From a virus, in the IMG/VR virus record IMGVR_UViG_3300017917_003636, positions 1-34,274 of that record: 34,274 nt of DNA; one strand, 5' to 3'. Below, piece after piece: positions 1 through 5,115 of the stretch. Position 1 is the first letter of the stretch; every line of letters begins with the position of its first letter. Position numbers and translations under genes: made by a program. Under the pieces are notes generated by a model. It had not been told where the DNA came from. It searched no databases and saw only the letters and a program-made list of their open reading frames with translations.

Positions 1-243
1 AAATATTATTTTTCAAGTGCTGGTGGATATAGAAGATCTATTCAACCTATAGCCCAATATTTGGGTGCGGAATTAAGAGGGAATACTGGGATAGCAGGTC
101 GTGCCGCTGTTGATGTAAGTTTAAACAAACCCTCAATTAGCATCAAAGAACTTAAACAATTCATTACTATGATGCAGCAAGGTTTGAAAGACGAATCAAG
201 AGCAGAAGCTGATTTTTATAAAGGTTGGTCAAATCCAGATTAA
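1..243 (+). CDS. 5'-truncated phage protein of unknown function
   Basis: The reading frame is open from the first base of the window to a TAA at 241-243, giving 80 visible residues, so the true start lies upstream. The internal TTG at 61 is not needed as a start. The visible part has a Gly/Arg-rich stretch (GNTGIAGRAAVD) followed by a helical, Lys/Gln-rich tail ending in FYKGWSNPD. I do not recognise the family. The next gene starts two bases after its stop, so the two are probably co-transcribed. Confidence 0.7.
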   Translation, partial: KYYFSSAGGYRRSIQPIAQYLGAELRGNTGIAGRAAVDVSLNKPSISIKELKQFITMMQQGLKDESRAEADFYKGWSNPD

Positions 244-244
244 T

Positions 245-805
245 ATGTCATTCGATTACCGAGCATATCTAAAAAATAATCCATTACTAGAGGAATTACC
301 TAAAGACCAATGGGTTGATCTTGATAAAAAAGAAACCGAAGAATTTGCTGGGGATATTTTTGGCCTAATCAACACAGCTTACGCGTCAATTGGCGGTAAT
401 TTAAATTATAGTAGTGCAAGCGACGTAACAGGTGCACAAGGTGATGCTGATTATGAAGTTATTGATATAGACGATGATCCTGAAATTGATGCTGTAGTAG
501 TATCTAAAAAGAAACCAGCAGGTAATAAAATGGCTGCTATGGGTCATGATGGTTCTTCTATTGCTAAATCTAAAACTATCAATAAACAAGCAGATTTACT
601 TAAAACCCCAGGTAACTTTGTTGAGGTATCAGGTCGAATTAAAGATATTTTACTTGCTAAAGGTGTTCCTGTGGTTACTGATAAAGCTACTATTGAAAAA
701 GTAATGAAAGGTAAAGCTATGGATATTCAAGATGATGGTTCTTATACACGTTACATTAACGGTAAAGAAACTCATAAAATCCTTCTTGGAAAACCTTCAG
801 TATAA
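245..805 (+). CDS. Conserved phage protein, possible GNAT-like fold
   Basis: A 186-residue soluble protein with no signal peptide or membrane segment. An acidic patch (DYEVIDIDDDPEIDAVVV, about residues 69-86) is followed by a Lys-rich, Gly-containing stretch and a C-terminal part with GNFVEVSGRI and DGSYTRYINGKETHKI motifs. From memory this layout (acidic DDDP segment, later EVSG, final tyrosine/arginine strand) resembles small GNAT-like phage proteins seen near head or tail genes, but I cannot confirm an acetyl-CoA loop. It follows the upstream truncated gene by one base after the stop codon, and a promoter motif begins just after its stop. The family call is tentative; the gene is secure by length, start and coupling. 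Confidence 0.75.
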   Translation: MSFDYRAYLKNNPLLEELPKDQWVDLDKKETEEFAGDIFGLINTAYASIGGNLNYSSASDVTGAQGDADYEVIDIDDDPEIDAVVVSKKKPAGNKMAAMGHDGSSIAKSKTINKQADLLKTPGNFVEVSGRIKDILLAKGVPVVTDKATIEKVMKGKAMDIQDDGSYTRYINGKETHKILLGKPSV

Positions 806-807
806 AA

Positions 808-840
808 TTTGGAGAAGCGAAATTTTGTTCGTATATTTAC
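808..840 (+). promoter_or_regulatory. Promoter P1 (TTTGG ... GTATATTTAC)
   Basis: TTTGG at 808-812 and GTATATTTAC at 831-840. The first G of GG is exactly 20 bases before the second block, as in five other copies in the window. It resembles the Bacteroidetes -33 TTG / -7 TAnnTTTG promoter. The ATG of the next gene is 26 bases downstream of the -7 block. Confidence 0.75.
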
Positions 841-865
841 ACCATAGAAATTAAAAATTAAGGTT

Positions 866-1063
866 ATGGCAAATTTTAAACAGTCCCTATTAGATGCTTT
901 AGAAGACAACCGTCTTGAAATGTTGATGCCTTCACGTGAATACACAGATAATGAGATTATTTGGATGCGTGGTTACCAACAAGCACTTGAAGATATGCTT
1001 GCTGATTATAATGATGATATTGAAGATGCAATTAAAAATGCTTTGACATTTTCGATGAATTAA
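866..1063 (+). CDS. Small acidic hypothetical protein
   Basis: A 65-residue protein rich in Asp and Glu (ADYNDDIEDAIKN near the C terminus), probably all-helical and cytosolic. It has no signal peptide and no motif I recognise. It has its own promoter (P1) and a short A/T-rich leader, and a second copy of the same promoter begins at its stop codon, so it is probably a single-gene unit. Small acidic proteins expressed from host-type promoters are common among early phage genes that act on host machinery, but nothing in the sequence shows a target. Confidence 0.7.
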   Translation: MANFKQSLLDALEDNRLEMLMPSREYTDNEIIWMRGYQQALEDMLADYNDDIEDAIKNALTFSMN

Positions 1064-1096
1064 TTTGGAGAATCAAGGTTTTTAACGTATATTCAC
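1064..1096 (+). promoter_or_regulatory. Promoter P2 (TTTGG ... GTATATTCAC)
   Basis: TTTGG at 1064-1068 and GTATATTCAC at 1087-1096, with the same 20-base register as P1. It overlaps the region directly after the preceding stop codon and lies 15 bases before the ATG at 1111. Confidence 0.72.
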
Positions 1097-1110
1097 TCAA
1101 ATAAAAAGTT

Positions 1111-1359
1111 ATGGAAGATTTTATTTCACAAGACGAATTTCAATTAGAGCTTAAAGCAATGGATGAAGCTATTATCAACATGCAATGTGATGAAATTTTA
1201 GCTAAATCTGATCGTTATGGACTCCAATTAGAAGTTGTTTGGGCTGCATTCAAACACAAAGACCAATTCCCAGATGCTTCGTTTCTTGAATGCCTTCAAG
1301 TAGGAGCTCAAGAATGGGATATTGATCTTGGAAAAGAAAAAGGATCTCAATATATTTAG
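1111..1359 (+). CDS. Small hypothetical protein
   Basis: An 82-residue soluble protein, mostly helical by composition, with two aromatic patches (VVWAAFKHK and AQEWDIDL). I do not recognise a family. It lies behind promoter P2 with a short A-rich leader and ends seven bases before the first tRNA gene. The same transcript could therefore continue into the RNA island. The start at 1111 is favoured by the promoter distance. Confidence 0.7.
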   Translation: MEDFISQDEFQLELKAMDEAIINMQCDEILAKSDRYGLQLEVVWAAFKHKDQFPDASFLECLQVGAQEWDIDLGKEKGSQYI

Positions 1360-1365
1360 ATATAT

Positions 1366-1451
1366 GCTGCTGTGGTGAAATAGGTAGACACGAGGGACTT
1401 AAAATCCCTTGGCCAGTGATGGTCGTGCCGGTTCGATTCCGGCCAGCAGTA
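1366..1451 (+). tRNA. tRNA-Leu (UAA)
   Basis: Acceptor GCTGCTG pairs with CAGCAGT (one G-U). The anticodon stem AGGGA/TCCCT holds loop CTTAAAA, giving anticodon UAA. It has a long variable arm, as expected for leucine. No encoded CCA. Confidence 0.95.
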
Positions 1452-1458
1452 CAAAAAC

Positions 1459-1474
1459 GTTCTTTAACATATTG
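1459..1474 (+). promoter_or_regulatory. boxA-like element before tRNA-Ser
   Basis: GTTCTTTAACATATTG; its last G is the first base of tRNA-Ser(UGA). It matches the core of the ribosomal boxA antitermination site (E. coli GCTCTTTAACA) and recurs in the RNA island. Confidence 0.6.
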
Positions 1475-1561
1475 GAAGGGTGGCAGAGTTGGTCTATTGC
1501 ACCGGTCTTGAAAACCGGCGATCGTGAAAGCGATCCGTGAGTTCGAATCTCACCCCTTCCG
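1474..1561 (+). tRNA. tRNA-Ser (UGA)
   Basis: Acceptor GGAAGGG/CCCTTCC with discriminator G. Stem CCGGT/ACCGG with loop CTTGAAA gives anticodon UGA. The long variable arm (GATCG/CGATC) is typical of serine. Confidence 0.95.
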
Positions 1562-1569
1562 CTTGATCT

Positions 1570-1643
1570 GTCTTCGTAGCTCAGCTGGATAGAGCAACGC
1601 ACTTCTAATGCGTAGGTCATGTGTTCGAATCACATCGAGGATA
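1570..1643 (+). tRNA. tRNA-Arg (UCU)
   Basis: Acceptor GTCTTCG/CGAGGAT (two wobbles), stem ACGCA/TGCGT with loop CTTCTAA, giving anticodon UCU. The following three bases happen to read CCA; most other tRNAs here are not followed by CCA. Confidence 0.93.
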
Positions 1644-1647
1644 CCAC

Positions 1648-1721
1648 GGTCCCTTAGCTCAGTAGGTTAGAGCAACTGACTCATAATCAGTAGGTCCACG
1701 GTTCGAGCCCGTGAGGGACCA
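1648..1721 (+). tRNA. tRNA-Met (CAU), elongator type
   Basis: Acceptor GGTCCCT/AGGGACC, stem ACTGA/TCAGT with loop CTCATAA, giving anticodon CAU. It lacks the GGG/CCC initiator stem. It could in principle be Ile2 (lysidine-modified), but a separate Ile(UAU) gene makes that unnecessary. Confidence 0.9.
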
Positions 1722-1740
1722 CAAGAATTTTGATTTTAGC

Positions 1741-1772
1741 TTGGTTGCTTAAAAGAAAGTTCTTATATTTAC
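1741..1772 (+). promoter_or_regulatory. Promoter P3 (TTGG ... TTATATTTAC)
   Basis: TTGG at 1741-1744 and TTATATTTAC at 1763-1772, with the same 20-base register and the same preceding GTTC as other copies. It lies 26 bases before the ATG of the small lipoprotein gene. Confidence 0.72.
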
Positions 1773-1798
1773 AACAAATAAAAAACAATAATAATAAA

Positions 1799-1966
1799 AT
1801 GAAAAAAGTATTTTTCGCCCTTGTAGCAATTGCTACCCTTGCTTCATGTTCTAACAACACAGAAGCCACTTCAACGGATTCAACATCATGTGATTCATGT
1901 GCTGTTGATTCAACGGGAATTGATTCTCTTCAGGTTCTTGAAGATTCAATTTACCAAGCCAAGTAA
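1799..1966 (+). CDS. Small lipoprotein inside the tRNA array
   Basis: A 55-residue protein starting MKKVFFALVAIATLASC, a clear signal peptide with lipobox L-A-S-C (Cys at residue 17). The mature part is Thr/Ser/Asp-rich with a CDSC pair. The start at 1799 is chosen over the upstream ATG at 1730 because promoter P3 ends at 1772, and the signal peptide begins exactly at 1799 after an A-rich leader. It lies between tRNA-Met and tRNA-Thr. The product should be anchored in the inner or outer membrane of the host. Superinfection exclusion is a common role for small phage lipoproteins, but nothing here proves it. Confidence 0.78.
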   Translation: MKKVFFALVAIATLASCSNNTEATSTDSTSCDSCAVDSTGIDSLQVLEDSIYQAK

Positions 1967-1978
1967 TTGGCTTAAATT

Positions 1979-2051
1979 GCCCGCGTAGCTCAACTGGCAG
2001 AGCATCGCATTTGTAATGCGAGGGTTGTAGGTTCGATTCCTATCGCTGGCT
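1979..2051 (+). tRNA. tRNA-Thr (UGU)
   Basis: Acceptor GCCCGCG/CGCTGGC has one C-T mismatch (1982/2047). Stem TCGCA/TGCGA with loop TTTGTAA gives anticodon UGU. The T-arm is intact. Confidence 0.9.
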
Positions 2052-2062
2052 CAAAAGAAAAC

Positions 2063-2078
2063 GTTCTTTAACATATTG
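2063..2078 (+). promoter_or_regulatory. boxA-like element before tRNA-Gly
   Basis: GTTCTTTAACATATTG, identical to the copy before tRNA-Ser, again with its last G being the first base of the tRNA. Confidence 0.6.
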
Positions 2079-2149
2079 CAGGTATCGTATAACGGTTATT
2101 ACTCTAGCCTTCCAAGCCTGAGATCTCGGTTCGATTCCGGGTACCTGCT
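2078..2149 (+). tRNA. tRNA-Gly (UCC)
   Basis: Acceptor GCAGGTA/TACCTGC and T-stem CTCGG/CCGGG. Loop CTTCCAA gives anticodon UCC. The anticodon stem (CTAGC/GCCTG) contains two mispairs, which is unusual for a working tRNA. Confidence 0.85.
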
Positions 2150-2185
2150 CAAAAGAAAAGCTTTTTAAGAAATTTTTAAAATAGC

Positions 2186-2217
2186 TTGGATGTTTGAAAT
2201 TCTGTTCGTATATTTAT
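2186..2217 (+). promoter_or_regulatory. Promoter P4 before the large ncRNA
   Basis: TTGG at 2186-2189 and GTATATTTAT at 2208-2217 with the conserved 20-base register and the GTTC extension. The next element downstream is a boxA-like site at 2242 and then the large structured RNA, so this promoter probably drives that RNA. Confidence 0.72.
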
Positions 2218-2241
2218 ATATCAGAAAATTAATAACAAAAC

Positions 2242-2257
2242 GTTCTTTAAATTATTG
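2242..2257 (+). promoter_or_regulatory. boxA-like element before the large ncRNA
   Basis: GTTCTTTAAATTATTG, one of five related copies. By analogy with the tRNA copies, the RNA body would begin at about 2257. Confidence 0.5.
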
Positions 2258-3112
2258 AAATATCCATTCAACGAAAGTTGATAAAAGATATTGGCAGTCT
2301 ATGGTCGTTAAATAAACCTCGAAAGGGGGATAAAGTGAATTGCAAGACAAAGCAGTTTGCGGTTTATAGCAGCTTCGGTTGTTATGAGCTCGAGTAGACA
2401 AGCGGGATATCATTTAGTCTGAAGTAGTGAGGGCAACGCCGTAATGAAATGATTGAATGACTTAGCGATGTGGGTCGTTAGGTTGAGTCCGGAAGGACAA
2501 TAAGAATAACTCGTAGAATATTTGCAAGAAGTATTTCCATCCAGATTTACAATTGCGTTATTCAATATCAAAGGGTACTTAAAGCCGAAAGGCATGTAGA
2601 TGTACAGGTGGTGCTGTTATTTACCTTGTATTTGATTCTACCAAGGGTCGAAACATGAAGTAATCTTGAAGTATGGAGGTAGGGATATCTCAGAGAGTAG
2701 TTTAGTATTTTTTCGCTCAAAAGGTGGGAAAGCTAAAAGGCAGGCCACTACTTTCAATCATCCACGTCACAAACCTTTGCTATTTGGAATGCAAAATTCA
2801 AAACTATCAAAGCAAAAGTGCATGCCAGTCACGGACGAAAGATGCCTACATAGTAATGAGTTGTTCATTGCCACTAGAGGTCGCAAGCCAATAGTGATTC
2901 GTTTGAAAAGTCTATAGCACCGCAAGTGTTAATCAGCTCGGCAGAGTTGAGTAGAAGTACTAGAACGAGAGTAGTCCAATACAAGTGACTTAAAGAGTGG
3001 TTCACTTAAATAACCGGCATTGTTAGGATACAAACCAAAAGTTTGTGGATAAGAAGGGAATAAATAATCCGACAAAAGACCTAACACATAAACGTATAAT
3101 CTCAGCGTTTTA
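2257..3112 (+). ncRNA. Large structured RNA, GOLLD/ROOL-like candidate
   Basis: An ~850-base stretch without a convincing gene but full of stable hairpins, many closed by GNRA or UUCG tetraloops. Seen by eye: CAAC-GAAA-GTTG (2269-2280) inside an AATATC/GATATT stem (2259-2264/2287-2292); CCTC-GAAA-GGGG (2317-2328); an 8-bp stem with UUCG loop (2366-2385); ATCATTT/AAATGAT (2409-2415/2447-2453); GTCC-GGAA-GGAC (2487-2498); GCC-GAAA-GGC (2584-2593); and TGTTAGG/CCTAACA (3021-3027/3080-3086) enclosing ACAAAC/GTTTGT (3030-3046). It has its own promoter and boxA and lies within phage tRNA genes. GOLLD and ROOL are giant ornate RNAs (several hundred bases) known from phages and often next to tRNAs; size and context fit, but I cannot align a covariance model. 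The 3' end is approximate. Confidence 0.7.
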
Positions 3113-3176
3113 AATATTTACGCAAGTTGGACATTATTAGAGGATCGTTTCCTCTATTGCGACAAAGATAAAATTT

Positions 3177-3188
3177 AATATATTTATT
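3177..3188 (+). promoter_or_regulatory. AT-rich promoter-like motif before a short ORF
   Basis: AATATATTTATT, similar to the recurrent AATATTTATAA motif found before structural gene blocks. A TTG about 20 bases upstream (3157-3159) also gives partial fit to the TTGG-type promoter. It precedes the short ORF at 3215. Confidence 0.35.
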
Positions 3189-3214
3189 AGAAACATTTTT
3201 TAAATTCAATAACA

Positions 3215-3301
3215 ATGAAACAACATAGTATATATAATCTTCAGATGAACATTTGGTTTGCGCCGGTGAAGGAAGATTCCGTGTTGGGCTTTGTTGAATG
3301 A
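3215..3301 (+). CDS. Possible 28-residue micropeptide
   Basis: An ATG after an A-rich leader opens a 28-codon frame (MKQHSIYNLQ ... DSVLGFVE) that ends in TGA. A promoter-like AT motif lies 26 bases upstream and a strong terminator 30 bases downstream, so a short transcript unit of about 170 bases is likely. Whether the unit makes the peptide or acts as an RNA is undecided. I do not recognise the peptide; it is neither a signal peptide nor a membrane helix. Confidence 0.35.
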   Translation: MKQHSIYNLQMNIWFAPVKEDSVLGFVE

Positions 3302-3330
3302 TGTGAATAAATTAAAACACTATAAAACGA

Positions 3331-3362
3331 AGCCCGGCCCTCAGAAGCCGGGTTTTTTTTTT
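3331..3362 (+). terminator. Intrinsic terminator
   Basis: Stem CCCGGC (3333-3338) pairs perfectly with GCCGGG (3347-3352) around an 8-base loop, followed by ten T. It is the strongest terminator in the window. It ends the 3177-3330 unit and lies directly before a boxA-like site. Confidence 0.9.
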
Positions 3363-3364
3363 GA

Positions 3365-3380
3365 GTTCTTTGACATATTG
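3365..3380 (+). promoter_or_regulatory. boxA-like element before tRNA-Phe
   Basis: GTTCTTTGACATATTG, two bases after the terminator T-run and ten bases before tRNA-Phe. As I recall, the GTTCTTTGA form is the one found in Bacteroidetes rRNA leaders. Confidence 0.58.
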
Positions 3381-3389
3381 GAAAAAAAT

Positions 3390-3462
3390 GGACTGGTAGC
3401 TCAGTTGGTAGAGCGTTGGCCTGAAGAGCCAAGCGTCGGGGGTTCGAATCCCTCCCAGTCCA
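3390..3462 (+). tRNA. tRNA-Phe (GAA)
   Basis: Acceptor GGACTGG/CCAGTCC, stem TTGGC/GCCAA with loop CTGAAGA, anticodon GAA. All arms pair well. Confidence 0.96.
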
Positions 3463-3493
3463 CAAATTAATACAAAAACGTATTGATTTTTAA

Positions 3494-3566
3494 CTAGGTG
3501 TAGATCAGTTGGTAGATCGGGGCATTTGGGATGCTCAGGCCGCAGGTTCGAGTCCTGCCACTTAGA
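3494..3566 (+). tRNA. tRNA-Pro (UGG)
   Basis: Acceptor CTAGGTG/CACTTAG, D-stem GATC/GATC, stem GGGCA/TGCTC with loop TTTGGGA, anticodon UGG. The C1-G72 start is typical of bacterial tRNA-Pro. Confidence 0.94.
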
Positions 3567-3572
3567 CAAAAC

Positions 3573-3648
3573 GTCTTCGTAGCTCAGTTGGTTTTAGAGC
3601 ACCTCACTTTTAATGAGGGAGTCACAGGTTCGAGTCCTGTCGGGGACA
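3573..3648 (+). tRNA. tRNA-Lys (UUU)
   Basis: Acceptor GTCTTCG/CGGGGAC, stem CCTCA/TGAGG with loop CTTTTAA, anticodon UUU. The D-loop is slightly long. Confidence 0.95.
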
Positions 3649-3746
3649 CAAAGGAAGCACAAGAGAGTCCTTAATGCGCAAATAATATCCTTGTATAGTT
3701 TTTATGTTGGCTCTGATTCTATTTAAAAATGCTATTGCCTTCGACA

Positions 3747-3819
3747 CTTTCCTTAGCTCAGTTGGTAGAGCGCTTCTTTTACATGGAAGATGTCGTTGGT
3801 TCGAATCCAGCAGGAAAGA
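3747..3819 (+). tRNA. tRNA-Val (UAC)
   Basis: Acceptor CTTTCCT/AGGAAAG (C1-G72 is unusual for valine), stem CTTCT/GGAAG with loop TTTACAT, anticodon UAC. I saw no gene in the ~100 bases between it and tRNA-Lys. Confidence 0.93.
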
Positions 3820-3825
3820 CAAAAC

Positions 3826-3907
3826 GCCTGTATCGCATAGCGGCAATTGCTGGGGACTGTAAATCCCCTCCCTTACGGGTTCGGAGGTTCGAGTCCTTCT
3901 GCAGGCA
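3826..3907 (+). tRNA. tRNA-Tyr (GUA)
   Basis: Acceptor GCCTGTA/TGCAGGC, stem GGGGA/TCCCC with loop CTGTAAA, anticodon GUA. It has the long variable arm of bacterial tRNA-Tyr. Confidence 0.95.
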
Positions 3908-3914
3908 CAAATAT

Positions 3915-3988
3915 AGAGTCGTAGCTCAGTTGGTTAGAGCGACTGCCTGATACGCAGTAGGCCATAGGTTCGAGTCCTATCTTCTCTA
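3915..3988 (+). tRNA. tRNA-Ile (GAU), imperfect acceptor
   Basis: Stem ACTGC/GCAGT with loop CTGATAC gives anticodon GAU; the D- and T-arms are intact. The acceptor AGAGTCG/CTTCTCT has two adjacent mispairs (3919/3983 and 3920/3982), so function is uncertain. Confidence 0.88.
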
Positions 3989-3994
3989 CTTAAT

Positions 3995-4068
3995 AGTGAT
4001 ATAGCTCAATTGGTTAGAGTAGATGCCTTATACGCATCCGGTTACGAGTTCGAGTCTCGTTATCACTA
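3995..4068 (+). tRNA. tRNA-Ile (UAU)
   Basis: Acceptor AGTGATA/TATCACT, stem GATGC/GCATC with loop CTTATAC, anticodon UAU. It reads AUA directly, without the lysidine-modified CAU anticodon most bacteria use. Confidence 0.93.
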
Positions 4069-4073
4069 CAGTT

Positions 4074-4157
4074 GGAAAGTAAAACAGTCAGGGCACTGTC
4101 ACCGCCTGCTAAGCGAGTGGTACTTTAGGGTATGAATTTCGATTATTCTGCTTTCCG
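4074..4157 (+). tRNA. tRNA-Ser (GCU)
   Basis: Acceptor GGAAAGT/GCTTTCC with discriminator G, loop CTGCTAA (anticodon GCU) and a long variable arm. The D-arm (ACAGT/ACTGT with a 6-base loop) and the lower anticodon stem are atypical, and one T-stem pair is mismatched. Confidence 0.85.
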
Positions 4158-4190
4158 CTAAAGAAAAAGTATTTATTAACAAAACAAGTC

Positions 4191-4643
4191 ATGGAATTCA
4201 AAACACTACGAGACAGAAAAAAGATCGATTTAGTAGAATATGTGAGGACATATTTGAACACTCACCCAGAAGTTGAGATCCTTATTGGATGTGACTCACA
4301 AAACCATGCTGATTCTACAGTATACGCAACAGTAGTGGCTTTGTATTTCCCTCAAAATGGAGCTCATTTATTGTTCTGCAAAGAGGTTACACCTATTGAA
4401 AGAACAAGACAAGTAAGATTAATGAATGAAGTTTGGAAATCTGTTGATATTGCAGAGCAATTAAGATTAGCAGGTTTACCTAGAGCAAAATATATTGATG
4501 TTGACCTCAACCCAGATAAAAGATATAAATCAAACGAAGTGCTAAGATCAGCAGTAGGTTTAGTTGAAGGTATGGGTTATAATGTGAGATATAAAACATT
4601 AGGTGCGTTAGTAACACATGCTGCTGATGCATTAGTGAAATAA
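4191..4643 (+). CDS. YkuK/DUF458-like RNase H-fold protein
   Basis: A 150-residue soluble protein. Residues 30-51 (ILIGCDSQNH then a Val/Ala-rich strand) and the acidic strand YIDVDLNPDK (101-110) match the RNase H-like fold of the YkuK/DUF458 family, with Asp35, Asp103/Asp105 and Asp146 as candidate metal ligands. A C-terminal VTHAADALVK segment fits the last helix. The family is predicted to be nucleic-acid cleaving; its substrate is not firmly known. It is embedded in the tRNA array, between tRNA-Ser(GCU) and tRNA-Arg(ACG), separated by 33 and 5 bases. That placement makes a role in tRNA or RNA handling attractive, but this is inference. An AT-rich GTATTTATTAAC motif lies just upstream. 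Confidence 0.8.
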   Translation: MEFKTLRDRKKIDLVEYVRTYLNTHPEVEILIGCDSQNHADSTVYATVVALYFPQNGAHLLFCKEVTPIERTRQVRLMNEVWKSVDIAEQLRLAGLPRAKYIDVDLNPDKRYKSNEVLRSAVGLVEGMGYNVRYKTLGALVTHAADALVK

Positions 4644-4648
4644 TCACT

Positions 4649-4720
4649 GGTTCCTTAGTTCAACGGATAGAACAATTGACTACGGATCAATAGATAGGAG
4701 TTCGAATCTCTTAGGAACTA
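4649..4720 (+). tRNA. tRNA-Arg (ACG)
   Basis: Acceptor GGTTCCT/AGGAACT, stem ATTGA/TCAAT with loop CTACGGA, anticodon ACG. Reading of CGC/CGA would depend on the host A-to-I enzyme TadA. Confidence 0.94.
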
Positions 4721-4735
4721 CAATCCGATGTCGGT

Positions 4736-4751
4736 CCCGAGCTAGGTCGGG
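4736..4751 (+). other. Hairpin between tRNAs
   Basis: CCCGA (4736-4740) pairs with TCGGG (4747-4751) around a 6-base loop, with no T-run, between tRNA-Arg and tRNA-Trp. It may be a processing signal; nothing more can be said. Confidence 0.4.
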
Positions 4752-4758
4752 TATTACT

Positions 4759-4829
4759 GCGTCTATGGTGAAATGGTATCATCACGGTCTCCAAAACCGT
4801 TGTTCAGGGTTCGAATCCTTGTGGGCGTG
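4759..4829 (+). tRNA. tRNA-Trp (CCA)
   Basis: Acceptor GCGTCTA/TGGGCGT (three wobbles) with discriminator G, stem ACGGT/ACCGT with loop CTCCAAA, anticodon CCA. Confidence 0.93.
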
Positions 4830-4835
4830 CTAAAT

Positions 4836-4910
4836 GGTGGTTATAGCTCAGTAGGTTAGAGCAAAGGGTTGTGGTCCCTTGTGCCGTGAGTTCGATTCTC
4901 ACTAATCACC
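4836..4910 (+). tRNA. tRNA-His (GUG)
   Basis: An extra G(-1) at 4836 faces C73 at 4910, the identity mark of tRNA-His. Acceptor GTGGTTA/TAATCAC, stem AAGGG/CCCTT with loop TTGTGGT, anticodon GUG. Confidence 0.95.
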
Positions 4911-4946
4911 CAAATAAAAATTTTCCAAAAAATTTCCGCGCAAGGA

Positions 4947-4979
4947 TTTGGAGAAGCGAGATCAGGTTCGTACATTTAC
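4947..4979 (+). promoter_or_regulatory. Promoter P5 (TTTGG ... GTACATTTAC)
   Basis: TTTGG at 4947-4951 and GTACATTTAC at 4970-4979 with the conserved 20-base register; the flanks (GAGAAGCGA) also match P1. It drives the second half of the tRNA array, through a boxA-like site at 5002. Confidence 0.75.
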
Positions 4980-5001
4980 GACATAAGATTAAGAGCAAGA
5001 A

Positions 5002-5017
5002 GTTCATTGACGTATTG
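5002..5017 (+). promoter_or_regulatory. boxA-like element before tRNA-Leu (UAG)
   Basis: GTTCATTGACGTATTG, a two-base variant of the other copies. It lies 23 bases after promoter P5 and 13 bases before the tRNA. Confidence 0.5.
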
Positions 5018-5029
5018 GAAAATTAAAAT

Positions 5030-5110
5030 GCCTTGGTGGTGGAATCGGTAGACACAGCGGTCTTAGAAGCCGTGGCTTTACGCTTGAGAGTTCGAGTCTC
5101 TCCCGAGGTA
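5030..5110 (+). tRNA. tRNA-Leu (UAG)
   Basis: Acceptor GCCTTGG/CCGAGGT, stem GCGGT/GCCGT with loop CTTAGAA, anticodon UAG. It is a type II tRNA, with a shorter variable arm than the first tRNA-Leu. Confidence 0.93.
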
Positions 5111-5115
5111 CAAAT

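Noticed and set aside
1644-1646. Encoded CCA end of tRNA-Arg(UCU)
   Set aside because: Most other tRNAs here are followed by CAA or similar, so this CCA is probably chance; CCA would be added by the host enzyme.
1399-1869. Minus-strand ORFs with motifs such as GEIRTHGSLSRSPVFKTGA
   Set aside because: These are the usual false proteins read from the antisense strand of tRNA genes; the same applies to the minus-strand ORFs at 3241-3846 and 5559-6013.
1951-1974. Inverted repeat AAGCCAA/TTGGCTT at the lipoprotein stop as a terminator
   Set aside because: The stem is fair but no T-run follows, and tRNA-Thr starts five bases later; it may be only a weak hairpin.
2666-2917. 83-codon + strand ORF in the large ncRNA
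   Set aside because: It has no leader or promoter of its own, a composition unlike other proteins here, and lies inside densely paired RNA. The minus ORF at 2410-2595 fails for the same reasons.
3649-3746. Spacer between tRNA-Lys and tRNA-Val as a hidden tRNA-Cys
   Set aside because: A GCGCAAA string is present but no acceptor, D- or T-arm can be built around it.
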